Both the position numbers and the translations under genes were made by a program. A stretch of DNA of 64,000 nucleotides from NCBI GenBank assembly GCA_009767595.1, contig VSDK01025485.1, positions 369,756 to 433,755 on the forward strand. Direction: 5' to 3'. Each line of letters starts with the position of its first letter. Within the stretch, counting starts at the first letter, position 1. A model generated the notes under the pieces. That model was not told the DNA's origin. It worked only from the letters and a program-made list of their open reading frames with translations, and ran no database searches. Positions 11,191 to 22,187 of this stretch are shown here, piece after piece. This DNA is from Symbiodinium kawagutii (taxonomy: Eukaryota > Sar > Dinophyceae > Suessiales > Symbiodiniaceae).

Positions 11191-11307
11191 ATATGGTGGT
11201 TTTGCAAGCCATAGTAGGGGACACCCCAAATCATGCTTCATTAACCATTTGTGGGAATACACCAACCATTTTGGGGCACTGGCACCTCTATTTCGGGAAA
11301 CCAACCT
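11191..11307 (+). repeat. family A element, diverged
   Basis: ATATGGTGGTTTTGCAAGCC at the left, CACCTCTATTTCGGGAAACC at the right. Confidence 0.6.
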
Positions 11308-11495
11308 ACATGTATATTTGAATATGAATATAGATATAAATAGAACTATATAACTTGATTATATTGACGAAACACTATGTACCAACTGATCTGCAACAAT
11401 GACTTGGAACATCAGCGAAAAACATCAGGGGACATCGTCAGGTTTGGCCACTATGTTGGCTCAGGTGACTATTGACTATGTCATGATGACCACCG

Positions 11496-11840
11496 GTGCT
11501 CGTTACGGGAACAAGATCGATTCCACCAAGGCCGGCGTTCGCGGGTGGCAGCCACCCAAGCTGCAAAACGAGCAGTGTGGCAGTGTGGGGTGATATTATC
11601 CAGTTTGTAAGCCTGAGTGAGAATCATTGTCATTTTGTAAGGAAAGACGCAGATATACTTCCCTTGATAGGCCCACAAAAGATTGCCACGCCTTGCAATT
11701 TGAGCTTTTTTCAGGATGGGAAGATTGTGGGTGTGCTGTCAGCGCAGGATCGTGACGCGCCATACAGCTTCGTGCTTGGAGATGAGACTGTCATCAAGTC
11801 TCTTGGCAGCCGAGACGTTCTGTGTGCGCAATACCTGGTT
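11496..11840 (+). CDS. hypothetical coding segment, unrecognised
   Basis: A plus-strand frame reads natural-looking sequence such as WGDIIQFVSLSENHCHFVRK and LPLIGPQKIATPCNLSFFQD, then LGDETVIKSLGSRDVLCAQ. At about 11836 it runs into a family C left end (GGTTGGTGGTTTCAAACA), where a splice donor is plausible. No acceptor or domain could be fixed. It may be an exon or a decayed gene. Confidence 0.3.
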
Positions 11841-11991
11841 GGTGGTTTCAAACAACCGTGGCTGGGGGGACGCCGCAAGGGATTCAAGTGCGCTGGTGGT
11901 TTCAAACATATTGCTTATTTTCCCAAATTTGTTACCAATCATGGTTGGTTGATGTGTGCATATTTTTCATGACGGGGGTCCACCAAGCAGA
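11834..11991 (+). repeat. family C element with an internal duplication
   Basis: The left terminus GGTGGTTTCAAACA occurs twice, at about 11840 and 11898, about 58 bases apart. The right part (TGGTTGGTTGATGTGTGCAT to CCACCAAGCAG) follows. This fits a short duplication or insertion inside a C copy. Confidence 0.6.
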
Positions 11992-12540
11992 ATACTCAAT
12001 GGCATTCTCTGGAAAGTTCACTAACAGCTTGTGGTACGCCAACAATGGTGTGAGTATTGTCCTGGGACGTGGTTATTGGTATCGTTCAAGGTGGGGCCCC
12101 TCAGTCAGCTAAATTGGTGTATAACTAGGGGAACTACTGGTTATAGTGGATAACCATAGTTAGATGGCTTATCAACCAACTTATAACTAGGGGGACCCAC
12201 CTTGTTGTTGTCCTTCTTGTTGTTTCTATTTTGAAAAGGAAACCGTTGTCATTGGGCGCAGCCATGTAGCCGTCGGCGGTGTGTACTGGTGGTTGGGTCA
12301 AGTGCATAGCGGGTCAGCCCGACCATATTGATGGCTTGTTGATTTGATGGTCAAAGACATTCAGTCATTGTGGGTTTACTTCTCATAGGGGACATTGGCT
12401 CATGACCAACAACATGGGTGATAGTAGCTGTATATCGGTTGATAATGATTGATAATGGCTGGTATTGGTTGGTATTCGCTTGTACCGCTAGGAATAACTA
12501 ACCCCAACGAAAAGAATCCATATCACAGTGCCACGGCCAT
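11992..12540. other. no gene seen
   Basis: Mixed sequence with fragments of family B words. No supported exon. Confidence 0.4.
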
Positions 12541-12902
12541 GGTGAACAGTGGTTTATGATGGCTATGAGTTGTTGGTACTGGATAGTCATGCTCGAGCAA
12601 GTTTGCTTGATAGCCTTAATCATTGACAAGAAAGAGCAACAAAAACACCAACCACAACATGTCTTTGTCCGCACAAGTCATGATACCATGATCATGGTAC
12701 CCTGCATCATTGGTGGTATCCCTCATCAAATGATCCTTATCCTTTGAAGGTTTTTTTTCTGCCGGAAGGCATTACTTTGTGAAAGAGTCCTTGCACCTGT
12801 GCCACCCACTGAAAGTGGCATGATGCCTTTGGCCGTGGCTCAAGGTCCCAGCACCTGATAGTTGCTGATGGTCCTGTTGATACGTGTTCATAGTGAACAG
12901 CC

Positions 12903-13232
12903 ATGGCAAGGTTCTGCGCAAATTTCGGTCACTGTGATCCTTGTGTCATGTTCTTTTCCACACGTGGTTGTGCCAAAGGGGATCGCTGTGCCTTCTGCCA
13001 CCATCAGTTTGCACATGCAGCTCAGGGGCCAGTACGCCCGAGGAGGCTGAGACGTTCAAAGATGAAAGAGACGATCTTGCTGCAAATCGCGACTGTCGTG
13101 GATCAGGAAGAGCTACACAGCACCCTGCAAGAATCGGCTCGCCGTCATCCCTACATGCGGACAGTCATTGAGCAATACCTCAACAAGACATACCTCGCAT
13201 CCGACCAGATGCAGTCAGTCTTCAAGTTGTAG
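12903..13232 (+). CDS. small CCCH zinc-finger protein, copy 1
   Basis: A 109-residue protein from the ATG at 12903. A zinc finger of the C-x8-C-x5-C-x3-H type is formed by Cys14, Cys23, Cys29 and His33 (CVMFFSTRGCAKGDRCAFCH). CCCH fingers usually bind RNA, and dinoflagellates have many short proteins with this kind of P-C-x-x-F-x(4-6)-G-C motif. A basic link (VRPRRLRRSKMKE) and a helical tail follow. The frame is conserved in all three copies, with differences that keep it open, so it is probably a real gene. The CAG just before the ATG could alternatively be a splice acceptor, making this a terminal exon. Confidence 0.7.
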   Translation: MARFCANFGHCDPCVMFFSTRGCAKGDRCAFCHHQFAHAAQGPVRPRRLRRSKMKETILLQIATVVDQEELHSTLQESARRHPYMRTVIEQYLNKTYLASDQMQSVFKL

Positions 13233-13627
13233 TACTTTGTTCAGTGATCTTAGCACTGAGGTTGTTGACGTCAGCTTAATTCGCGGCACTTGCTGTGGAG
13301 TTTCGTGAGTTCCACTGTTCCTGCGGGAGCGGCTGCACATGTGACAACTGCAGTATGCAGATGTTTAAATAGCATTGCACTTGGTAGATCATTGTGGACT
13401 TAGATGTTTCATGATGTTTCTATATACAGATGTTTCCACTTCAATGATGCACATGCCGCAGCCACCAAACTTTTTGAGCGTCACAATTGAAAGACCTATC
13501 GGCGCAGCTATGGTCTTGGTGACCTCAAATTTCTTGCGAGGTTGTTAAATAATTCCCTCAACACAGCTTGGCTATATCCATAGCCATGGGGGTATCCCTC
13601 CGAATCATCCCGAACTTGTCAGGTTGA

Positions 13628-13843
13628 ATGCGGAAACCATTTCTGCATATCCCCGCTTGTACAAGTTCTCGCCTTGCAGTTGTAACTGCAGAAACTTTCC
13701 CTATTCTGAAGTATGAAGAGTGGGAAATCTTGCAGTCCACAAGGACCATGAAGGATGTTTGGATGCGGCCAAAAAAGATCTGGCGGTGCATGCTGAGGTG
13801 CTCCAGTGACGCCAGAAACCAGCCCGTGCTGGCGCTCCGATGA
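13628..13843 (+). CDS. hypothetical ORF behind zinc-finger copy 1
   Basis: A 71-residue frame with a coding-like centre (ETFPILKYEEWEILQSTRTM). The same segment exists in copies 2 and 3 (near 23310-23412 and 24715-24818) but with indels that change the N-terminal side; there an acceptor TTTTAG precedes it. It may be an exon of a second gene in the repeated unit. Confidence 0.35.
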   Translation: MRKPFLHIPACTSSRLAVVTAETFPILKYEEWEILQSTRTMKDVWMRPKKIWRCMLRCSSDARNQPVLALR

Positions 13844-13984
13844 GTTGACCATCTGCGGGCTATCGGTCAGCATTCATCCCCAAGAAGCATTGTTTGAAAC
13901 ATGAATCATTTGCTTGATTTCGCTTGATGGGATCATTTGCTTGATTTTCCTTGGTACTTTCAAACATTCTGAAAACAAATTGGG

Positions 13985-14110
13985 GATGGTTGGTGGACAG
14001 TGGTTGATTTTGGTTGGTGGTTTCAATCATTTTGAAAAATCCCCCATAAATTCTCCGGGATGGTTGGTTGATTAGCGAATACGTTTCATAGGGTTGAAAT
14101 CCCACATCAA
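13985..14110 (+). repeat. family C element, diverged
   Basis: GGTTGGTGGTTTCAATCATT at the left, then GGATGGTTGGTTGATTAGCG and a decayed right end. A second C copy follows at about 14132-14233 (GGTGGTTTTAAACATGATTC to GGTTCAACCACCAAGCAG). Confidence 0.65.
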
Positions 14111-14402
14111 CCAATCAGCAACTTCGCGCACCTCATTGGTGGGTGGTTTTAAACATGATTCCCGCATGTATTAACAGCTATGGTCGGTTGACTTGCGGAT
14201 ATGTTTCACGATGGGGTGGTTCAACCACCAAGCAGCTAAACATCAATTAACCATTAATTGACCATTGATTAACCATGAATCAACAACTAATCATGGAATC
14301 AACTAATCATCAACCAACAAGTTGAAATCAATCAACCAGCAACCAATGAGTCAACCAACTCATTGGTAGTCGATACTAATCATCAACCAACCATCAACCA
14401 AG

Positions 14403-14480
14403 GGGGGTGTATCGAAAACTTTGCCGGCAGAAGATCTAAAGGACTCCTGGATGGATGTCTCTAGTTTGGATCACCTGCTT
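14403..14480 (+). CDS. exon candidate, 26 codons
   Basis: C/A-type repeats (CAATTAACCATTAATTGACC, ATCAACCAACCATCAACCA) end in AG at 14402, and the donor GTAACAAG follows at 14481. The frame is phase 0 at both ends and reads GGVSKTLPAEDLKDSWMDVS then SLDHLL. T/G-type sequence follows. No family is recognised. Confidence 0.5.
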
Positions 14481-14629
14481 GTAACAAGAGAATATACAGC
14501 GGCATAGCCACCTGGTGGGTGGTCCAAGTGGGTGATGATGGTGACCACCATCATAGTTATAGTGGTTATGAGCCATTAATAGTGGTTAATAATAGGGGAT
14601 AATCACCAACAATAATGGTTAAACTCCTA

Positions 14630-14733
14630 CTGGTTGGTGGTTTGATTGACATTTCATGTTTTTTGTCCTTTGTGGTTAACAAATGGTTGGTTGACTCATA
14701 TGGTTCATTGGGGCGGTTCAACCACCAACCAGC
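14630..14733 (+). repeat. family C element
   Basis: Termini CTGGTTGGTGG and CCACCAACCAG are perfect inverted repeats. The flanks CTCCTA (left) and CTGCTA (right) may be an imperfect 6-base target duplication. Confidence 0.85.
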
Positions 14734-15040
14734 TGCTAGTCTTGGCCATCGGCAGGAATTTTCACAGGAAGCATCCACAACAATTTCAAACAATTGCTAT
14801 TCTCATGGTTACTTGGTGACAACAGGAATATTGATTGTATATGAGTATACCCCCACATGTATTTGAAATTCCATAGGATAATATACGATGCATTTGCATC
14901 GAATCTGGTTTACCGAATCCCTTAGTTGCGCGCACCAGGGGGCTTTCGGAAGCCGTTTCGACCATGAAAGAAGGCAGCTGTTGGTGAGGACGGTATGCCG
15001 CTGAAATCTGCAAATATCAATGTGTTGCTGTACGGGATAA

Positions 15041-15160
15041 ATATGGGCGTTTCTCAAGCCGTAGGGGTACTCCCAAATTATCCAATAATGATATTGATAA
15101 TATTTAAAGTAAAACACCAACCATTTCTTGGGGTTTGCTATTTTGAGAAACCACAATATT
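15041..15160 (+). repeat. family A element
   Basis: ATATGGGCGTTTCTCAAGCC to GCTATTTTGAGAAACCACAA. A short (GA)n run follows at 15188-15214. Confidence 0.8.
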
Positions 15161-15597
15161 CATATACTGAATAGAAAATAAATACAGTGAGAGAGGGAGA
15201 GAGAGAGAGAGAGCAAAAAATGATAATTTCATACATGCATGGGGTGCAACAGGAAACTTGTGGAAAACATTTGACAACATTGCATTTCGACGTACACGTG
15301 TCTCAATTTGTATGCTATTTTTTTTTTACAGTGGATCCGCTTAAGTTCTTAATGCAGTGGGTTCTTAAACAATGGTTTCACTGTATCCCAGTATTTGAGA
15401 AGGTCAACAGCGTCTTTCCGGTTTGCAGCACACCACGGTGATGATGTTTGGGCGGCTCCACTGTGGGGTTCGTTCAGGAATCAACCTTGCGAAACCGCAA
15501 GAGAACACGCGCTAGGACCTAACTGATCAAGCTACCGTAGTTCACCAATCACGGTCACTTGGCTCCTGTCTTGCAATCAACAGTTTCTGAGTTGCAG

Positions 15598-15723
15598 AAA
15601 ATGAGGTCAGGTAGTTGCGTTTCAGAATGCACGTTTCATCGAATTGATTTGTCCATGTTGCCATTTGCCGGAAAGAAGAACTCCAATCTTGGCTCACAAT
15701 CATTGAACTTCCCACGTTACTAG
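15598..15723 (+). CDS. exon candidate
   Basis: After GAGTTGCAG the frame reads KMRSGSCVSECTFHRIDLSM then LPFAGKKNSNLGSQSLNFPR up to a TAG at 15721; a donor GTTACT at 15716 is possible just before it. A long frame also exists on the minus strand here. The plus strand is preferred because all better-supported exons are on it. Confidence 0.3.
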   Translation, partial: KMRSGSCVSECTFHRIDLSMLPFAGKKNSNLGSQSLNFPRY

Positions 15724-16129
15724 TACTCGGTGCCCTAAACCAAATTGCGCATTTGAGTATTCCCAGCGACGGTTGAGGAATGATATCTCCATTCGTTCGT
15801 CGGGACCCAGTGGATGAACTGGCGAGCTCACAAGTTGACTGGTGAAAAACCTTGTTGTTTGGCTCAGAATGAAGGTCCTCATTGGGTCCCATAGGTCCCC
15901 CTTATGGTCGATCAGCAATCTGATCAGCAATACAGTTGCCCTGTCAACTCGATGAACCGGGGCGCCCTTGTATATAGATGAAGTGAAAATACTACACCGA
16001 ACTGAACCGAGCAGCTTTTTGCACAGCCATAGTGAACTCATTTGTACCAACGACATGGGGCGAGAGAACAAACAATCGCCAACTATAAGGGGATGATCGA
16101 TGACAATTCTGGCACCGCACTTATGATTT

Positions 16130-16445
16130 CCCAGCAGAATGGACCATTGTCACTATCTATGTCCATTACGAAGCATCACTATGGACCACTATTAATCACT
16201 ACCTACTCACCATGTATGAGCCGTCACTATGAACCACCGTTAAGCACCACTCAGCACTATTCATCATCATTGATCACCATTAAACCGTCATTAAACCACT
16301 TTTAAACCACTATGAATCACTATGAAACCACTAATCACTCTTATATTAAACTACTATCAAACCAGTGTCTATTAAACCACTCTTAAATGACTATCAATCA
16401 CAAATTAATCATTCTTAAACCACTTTTCAACCACTACGAATCCCC
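16130..16445. repeat. C/A-type low-complexity intron end
   Basis: Words such as AACCACTATGAATCACTATG and ATTAAACCGTCATTAAACC repeat with a spacing of about 10-11 bases and lead straight into the acceptor at 16459-16460. Confidence 0.75.
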
Positions 16446-16460
16446 CCTCACCTCCCGCAG

Positions 16461-16586
16461 GGGGGATCCGACGCATCGTGATCCCCCAAAGCCTGGGCTT
16501 CACGGACGAGTCAAAGCACCTCGACGCACCGTCCTCCGGGGCGCTGTGGTGGTGGAGCCAGCTGCCCTGGTGGGTCATCGACGTGG
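16461..16586 (+). CDS. exon candidate, FKBP-type prolyl isomerase-like segment
   Basis: The exon follows CCTCCCGCAG and ends before GTCGTC. One frame reads GIRRIVIPQSLGFTDESKHL then DAPSSGALWWWSQLPWWVID. The G-G-x-R-R-I-V-I-P-x-x-L-G-F order closely matches the G-G-K-R-R-(L/V)-x-(I/V)-P-P-x-L-G-Y segment of FKBP prolyl isomerases, just after the GM(R/K) turn. These enzymes catalyse cis/trans isomerisation of X-Pro bonds, and lumenal plastid forms are common in algae. The FKBP mid-section (F-x-x-G, V-I-x-G-W) was not found in the long intron on its left. Two other frames are partly open. Confidence 0.45.
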
Positions 16587-17052
16587 GTCGTCTAGCTACG
16601 CGTTATGGCTAAGCTATGAGTCATGGGATGTCATGGGCTATTCTGGTTGGATGTTGTTGGGTCAGTCGTCTTTTTGAATGACCAGTCGTGGTTTTTGGGA
16701 ACTTTTCGGCCAGAATTTTCCCCACTGTTGGAAAATGAAGCAAAACTAACCAACCAGATAACCACAAGCATGTTCTGTGATTGACTCGTATCTTGCACCG
16801 GCAGAGCCACCAATAAGATAAGCACAACAAGTTACATGGATGGTGAACCCTCAACGGCTCGCCGATCCTAGCTTTAGGATGGCTTCGCAGCCGCGCGGCC
16901 CTTGAGCCAAGCGACTCAGATACCAACGGTTTTTTGGTCAGTATTAACCAACCAACCAATGGTTAATGGTTAATAATAGGGGATAACAACTACAACTAGC
17001 AACTATAGGGGATACAGCAGCTATATATGGCTATGGGTCAATATGAACCAAC

Positions 17053-17906
17053 GCTCCGGACCCCTCTGGACGAGCGCCCGCCTTGTTTTTTTCCTAGTGC
17101 CACAGCCATGCGTTGTCGTCCTCAATTTTTAGGAAACTCTTTGGGTTCGCTCCCGTCTGTCCAAGTCTGGCCTCTCTGCACATTCGCAAGGCGCGCAGCA
17201 CTTGCAGCAAGCCAGGCTTCTGGGATACGAACCGGGAGTAGAGCATATCCACATGCATGCTGATAGGATGTGAGCGTCCCAACAGGTTGGTTCTTCGAAG
17301 AAACTGCTTCACAGAAGACACCAGAGCTTCTGCTCTGTTGTCCCCTCCCACCAGCTGGACTTTTCTGCCACCCGGTGTGAACTTTGCACACCTCAAGAAC
17401 CTCAAGAACGTCAGACCTCATGCATGAACACCGAAATCTGAACGTGATTATGATCCGTGACAACGAACGTCAACATGCCCCACCCAACCCCATCCCCCAG
17501 ACCCTAACCCACAACGAAGCAAGATGCTGTGACGGGTGCAAGAACCTCAAGAATGTCAGACCTCATGCATGAACACCGAAGTCGGAACGTGACTATGATC
17601 CGTGACAACGAACGTCAACATGCCCCACCCAACCCCATCCCCCAGACCCTAACCCACAACGAAGCAAGATGCTGCGACGGGTGCAAGAACCTCAAGAATG
17701 TCAGACCTCATGCATGAACACCGAAGTCGGAACGTGACCATGATCCGTGACAACGAACGGCAACATGCCCCACCCAACCCCATCCCCCAGACCCAAACAT
17801 GCGACGTCTACGAAACCCTGCGCGCAGTGTGGTAAGATGGACATAAACGCGCTGTTACAAGCAGAATTACACGTGACAAAACGCTCGTCCAGAGGGGTCC
17901 GGAGCC
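17053..17906. mobile_element. nested 0.85 kb element with 24 bp terminal inverted repeats
   Basis: GCTCCGGACCCCTCTGGACG at 17053 (24 bases to 17076) is repeated as the exact reverse complement at 17882-17905. The insert is flanked by a 5-6 base duplication (ACCAA/ACCAAC) and sits inside a family B copy. The left half (17094-17405) has a coherent minus-strand frame (LVGGDNRAEALVSSVKQFLR), perhaps captured host coding DNA. The right half is a 145-base tandem repeat. No transposase is present, so it is non-autonomous. The superfamily is undetermined. Confidence 0.85.
17395..17800. repeat. 145 bp tandem repeat, about 2.7 copies
   Basis: The anchor GTCAGACCTCATGCATGAAC starts at 17410, 17555 and 17700, giving an exact 145-base period. 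Copies differ at only a few positions. The repeat lies wholly within the nested element. Confidence 0.9.
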
Positions 17907-18430
17907 ACCAACCAAGAATGGTGCAATATTGCTTAATAACCAACAAACTATAGGGAAAACAATGGTTAATTATAGGGGAACCAGGGGGACTAAGGCCTTT
18001 GACCCACAGCCATATGTAAAAAACAGAGTGGGGTGGGGGATCGTGGGGGAATATGGGGTATAGAAACTGGGTTGGTTACGGGTGCTTCGGCCCGCTCGCT
18101 TCGGTGATTTCCCTTCAAATTTGCCTGGTTTAATGATAGAACTCCTGTCAGTACTAGTTTCAAGCAGGAAGCAGGAAGCTCAATTTATCAATCAGAAGCA
18201 TGAACCAATCACCTCGATTCAGATCAGGGTGTCAGCTCGCCAACCCCTCAAGTTGGATAGTGGCCAGCGCCTCTGAGGCAACCCGTTCCTCCCAACTTTG
18301 CTGAGTTCCAACGTCCGAGCCCCAAGAGTCGTGCAGAAGTCATCTCGTGGGCTGCAGGTTCTGCTGCTGGTGGTTGTTGCTGTTGTTCGTAGCCCAAACT
18401 TCACGGAGAGACAGCTGAACTGAGGCTTCC

Positions 18431-18661
18431 GGAACATCTATTTGAATCCCAATCGCGTTGGGTCTCAGAGACAGCGGCTGGCAAGTTGTGACGACCACAT
18501 GGGCTAGTGCTGATTTCGATTGGCGGAAAGCTACCAGCGACCCTTTGAAGAGTAGGATGACTGGTGCAGTAGATCGGAGGTTTCCCAACTGGCTGTCAGC
18601 ATCATCTAAGCATGAACTGTTTCGACCCCCGGTCATCGTGAAGCATGACCAGGAAGGGTGA
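18431..18661 (+). CDS. hypothetical coding segment
   Basis: The plus-strand frame reads WQVVTTTWASADFDWRKATS and RRFPNWLSASSKHELFRPPV up to a TGA. A competing minus-strand frame over 18340-18636 is equally open. Strand choice is weak. No domain is seen. Confidence 0.25.
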
Positions 18662-19271
18662 GTGATTTCTTAACATGATTCCAACATGTCTTAGCAATCA
18701 TTTTCCAGATCCATGAAGCGGTTTGAAACATTTGATCAACGTGTGTTGGGATTGAAGATACGCAGGTGAATACATCACTGATTCAGTTGGGTGTGTGTGT
18801 GTGTGACGCCACTCGGTTCCCTTCAATTGTGGTAGATTGGCCAGGTTCCCCAGAATGGTGTTGGTTACACAATCACATAGTATGGGAGACAGAGCCATTC
18901 AAGACTGTGATTTCGAGACTTATTTGAATCGTTCATCCATCCCACAAATTTGCTTCGGCATCAATCCCACAAAGTGGGCCCACCCAGCACTTGCAAGGTA
19001 GTGTTACACGATCTCACATAAACTAAAAACCGTGAAACCATGTGAAACCCATTTAGAAGTTAATGATCGCACACATATAAACCATTCACATTCATTAATC
19101 CCCTGGAATTTGTAGCTCTGCCTATGATTGAATGATCCCACCGTTGTAGCGACCACAATGGGGGGATACCGGTAAGCGTGACGAGGTCTACCAGCCGGAC
19201 CTGGTGATGGACGTGAAATTGTTTACCTTCTCGAAATGAGGCCCTGGAAATTGACGCGACGTTGGATGGAG

Positions 19272-19380
19272 ATATGGGTGTTTCTCAAAATAGGGGACCC
19301 TAAGAAATGGTTGGTTTATTCCTATAAATGATTAATAATGGATGATTTAGGGGTACCCCTATTTTGGGAAACCACCATAT
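19272..19380 (+). repeat. family A element
   Basis: ATATGGGTGTTTCTCAAAAT at the left and GGGTACCCCTATTTTGGGAA at the right, with CCATAT at the end. TA is present on both outer sides, as expected of a TA target duplication. Confidence 0.9.
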
Positions 19381-20011
19381 GGTTGCTTAGCCATGCTCAG
19401 TGCTGATTTGTACTGGTTGATGGATAAGCTTGGTGAATGATGGATAATGTTGGTTGATGATGGTGGATGGATAATGTTGGTTCAAGACAGATGATCATGG
19501 GAAATAACCGTGAAATTGTAATACTGGATGATTACCGGGAACATCGCCAACCCACAAACCAAGAATCGCGGCCGATTGTCAACTAATGCATTGTTTCTGG
19601 TTAATTGGTCCTACCAACCCCAGTTTAGTATAGTTTAGCCAAGATGGGATGATATGTACTAATTACGTATATACGCATTTATACACTGAATAAACATGTA
19701 TATATATATATGTACAACATAGTAATATACATATTTATTTATTGTTTTCTTATTTATTATTTACATATTCGTAAACCTGAAAGGTGCATCATTAAGGGTT
19801 AATCATTAGCATTCGCCTTTCGCACTGGCATGGAGTTGGTTTTCTAAGCCATACGCAACAAATTGGCTTAGAAATAACTTTTCTAAGCATAAGCAGTTGC
19901 TCCTAAGCCATTCTCACAACAACGAACCATAGCTTCGGAGCTTTGGCTTCTCTCAGATGGGGGCATCGATGATCGGCCTTGGGAAAAAAAGTGGTGGTTG
20001 CTGGAGTTGCT

Positions 20012-20133
20012 ATATGGCTATGGGTCAATATGAACCAACCAACAATGGTGGTTAATAACCAACAAGCTATAGGGAAAACAATGGTTAATGATAGGGGAAC
20101 CAGGGGTACAGCGTTTTGACCCACAGCCATATA
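20012..20133 (+). repeat. family B element
   Basis: ATATGGCTATGGGTCAATAT to GTTTTGACCCACAGCCATAT. The full interior consensus is present. Confidence 0.9.
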
Positions 20134-20300
20134 TAATCCATAGTTTTGGTTAAACAGCTACTGTAATTATAGTAGATGATCAGTTTCATGATAATCAACA
20201 ATAATGGTTTGCAGTAGGGATGTTTCTCAATGGCCAGTTTTTTATTGGTTAATAATAGGGATTAGCAAGGGATAATCATCAACAATGGTTAAACAGCTAC

Positions 20301-20410
20301 TATATTCGTGGTTTCTTAAAATAGGGGAACCCCAAAGTTATGGTTGATTTACTACTATAAATGGTCAATGTAAAGGTGTGGGGTATTCCTATTTTGAGAA
20401 ACCACCATAT
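20301..20410 (+). repeat. family A element
   Basis: TATATTCGTGGTTTCTTAAA to ATTCCTATTTTGAGAAACCA followed by CCATAT. Confidence 0.85.
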
Positions 20411-20720
20411 AGAATTGAATCATATATACATATATATATATACATACACAAAATCCATGATTGACAATGGTTGATTGTTGATGATGGACAATGATGACGG
20501 ATGATTCAATCTGATGATTAATGGTTGATGAACGTTGATGATGCTTAAAGATGATTGGCTTAGGTTATGTAAAGTGATGGCTCAGGTGACTGATGGTCAA
20601 TGAGGGACAATGATGGTCATAGTTCATGAGACTTAACGATGGTTAATGATGGATGGTGATCTTGATGATTAATGATGGAGAATGGTGGATTCGCAATGAG
20701 GCTGGCACCATTTCCAACAG

Positions 20721-20824
20721 ATTGTGATCCCTCCTTTTTGGCTTCACACCCGGGACCGCATACCTGCCGTAGACCTGCCACAGACCTCGAAGATCGGATC
20801 AAGTACTGCAAAACTTACATAGAA
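20721..20824 (+). CDS. exon candidate
   Basis: After TTTCCAACAG the frame reads IVIPPFWLHTRDRIPAVDLP then QTSKIGSSTAKLT; a donor GTTTAC lies at 20825. T/G-type repeats precede it, so the flank pattern is not the usual one. A second frame is also open. Unrecognised. Confidence 0.4.
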
Positions 20825-20879
20825 GTTTACTTATGTTTACTTCACTTAAGTAAGTGTGTAACTGGGTATATGATTTGAT

Positions 20880-22187
20880 CAGGGGACTCATTGATAAATA
20901 ACAATTGGAAACAATTGGTACATATTAATTCACTAAACTGCTTGCAAAATTCAGCCAGTCTTGTTCATGATGGTATGGCCCAATGATCAGCTGGTATTTC
21001 TCATCATGACTTCCAAGTCAAGAAATCTAGTCCAACCCTAGAGGTTTACTCAAAGTTCACGGAAAATGCTGTTCTAAAGCGAGGAAACCAATAGCATTGA
21101 GTGGGTTTCATGGTGTACGGCACAACGTATATGGTGAATGCATTAGTGTGTACTGCTGGAATGACATAGGGGTACTATATGGGTCGATATGGACTAGCCA
21201 AATGGGGAGATGAAGATCCCGACAGATGCTGCCTTAGTCATTTCTCAAAATCGGGGACCCCCCAAATCATCCAATATTCACCATAATAAACCATCCATTT
21301 TTGGGGTTGCTGATTTTGAGGAACTCGTTCAATGTGAAGAGCCAGGGTACCAGGGGCCCTTGACTACCATAGAACAGTTGCAAGTGGCCTGCCCTTGAGG
21401 TCCGAACTAGGTCGTTGACTGGTTGCACTCCGGTGATCTAACACTGCAATGGAAAAGAACCAAATTTTGGAATTGGTGGATTTTCCATTGCTGTGTAAGA
21501 TCACCAGAGGGTAGCTGCCTTGATACAGAGTAAACATAAACCAGCTTGTGATGTTCCTTCTGGCAACCAGCTAGTTGTCACCACTTTTTGTAAGAGCAGA
21601 ATGGTACCATGAACTATGACTCCTAGGCCAGCATAGATAAGCATACCTTTTTATGATGATACCAATGCTTACGATGATTCATGATTAAACCCAGGCATTG
21701 ATCACAATTCACTGGTTACTCACCAGTAGCTACATTATCCAGCAGTAAGCATCTTTACTCTCCTGGCATTTCCATGTTCTCTACCAAGCCATGCTTCCCA
21801 TTGGTATCAAAAGCCAACCTATGTTTTCTCCGCTCCGGACTCTCAGGATAGCACGCCTGACGTGAGACGGAGCAAAAATGCTGCAGATCATGGCCCATGT
21901 TCAGTAATGAATAATGTCTAGCTGTGAACCATGGGGATAAATTGGTGCTACATGAATGTTGCTATCGCTATTCTAACATGAGCAACCGCTAGTGTACGTT
22001 TTATATTAAAACGGCTGGCTAATCATGGTTGGAAACGCTGAGTAGTCGTGAACGATTGTCAATGCCCTGGTTGATTCTGAATTTCCACAACGTTTTGAGA
22101 TGGTTTGGGGTTACCCACGTGGCGATGGATGTATTGCCAAAGCGGGCACGATGAGAATCTTTGACTTACAACGCCATGGTAATGGTT
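20880..22187. other. no gene seen
   Basis: AT-rich unique DNA with a short family A copy at about 21238-21330 (CATTTCTCAAAATCGGGGAC to GCTGATTTTGAGGAACTC). No supported exon. Confidence 0.4.

Larger units (their letters stand above)
12541..14012 (+). repeat. zinc-finger unit, copy 1 (diverged)
   Basis: The same segment recurs at 22188-23592 and 23593 to about 25000. This copy has many scattered differences, while copies 2 and 3 are nearly identical to each other. Its right edge, GGTTGGTGGACAGTGGTTGAT, is the same junction found between copies 2 and 3, which suggests an ancestral tandem array. Confidence 0.8.
17025..18015 (+). repeat. family B element split by a nested insertion
   Basis: The left part is 17025-17052 (ATATGGCTATGGGTCAATAT...). 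The right part runs from 17907 to 18015 (AACTATAGGGAAAACAATGG ... TTGACCCACAGCCATAT). Joining them over one copy of ACCAAC restores the family consensus. Confidence 0.85.
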
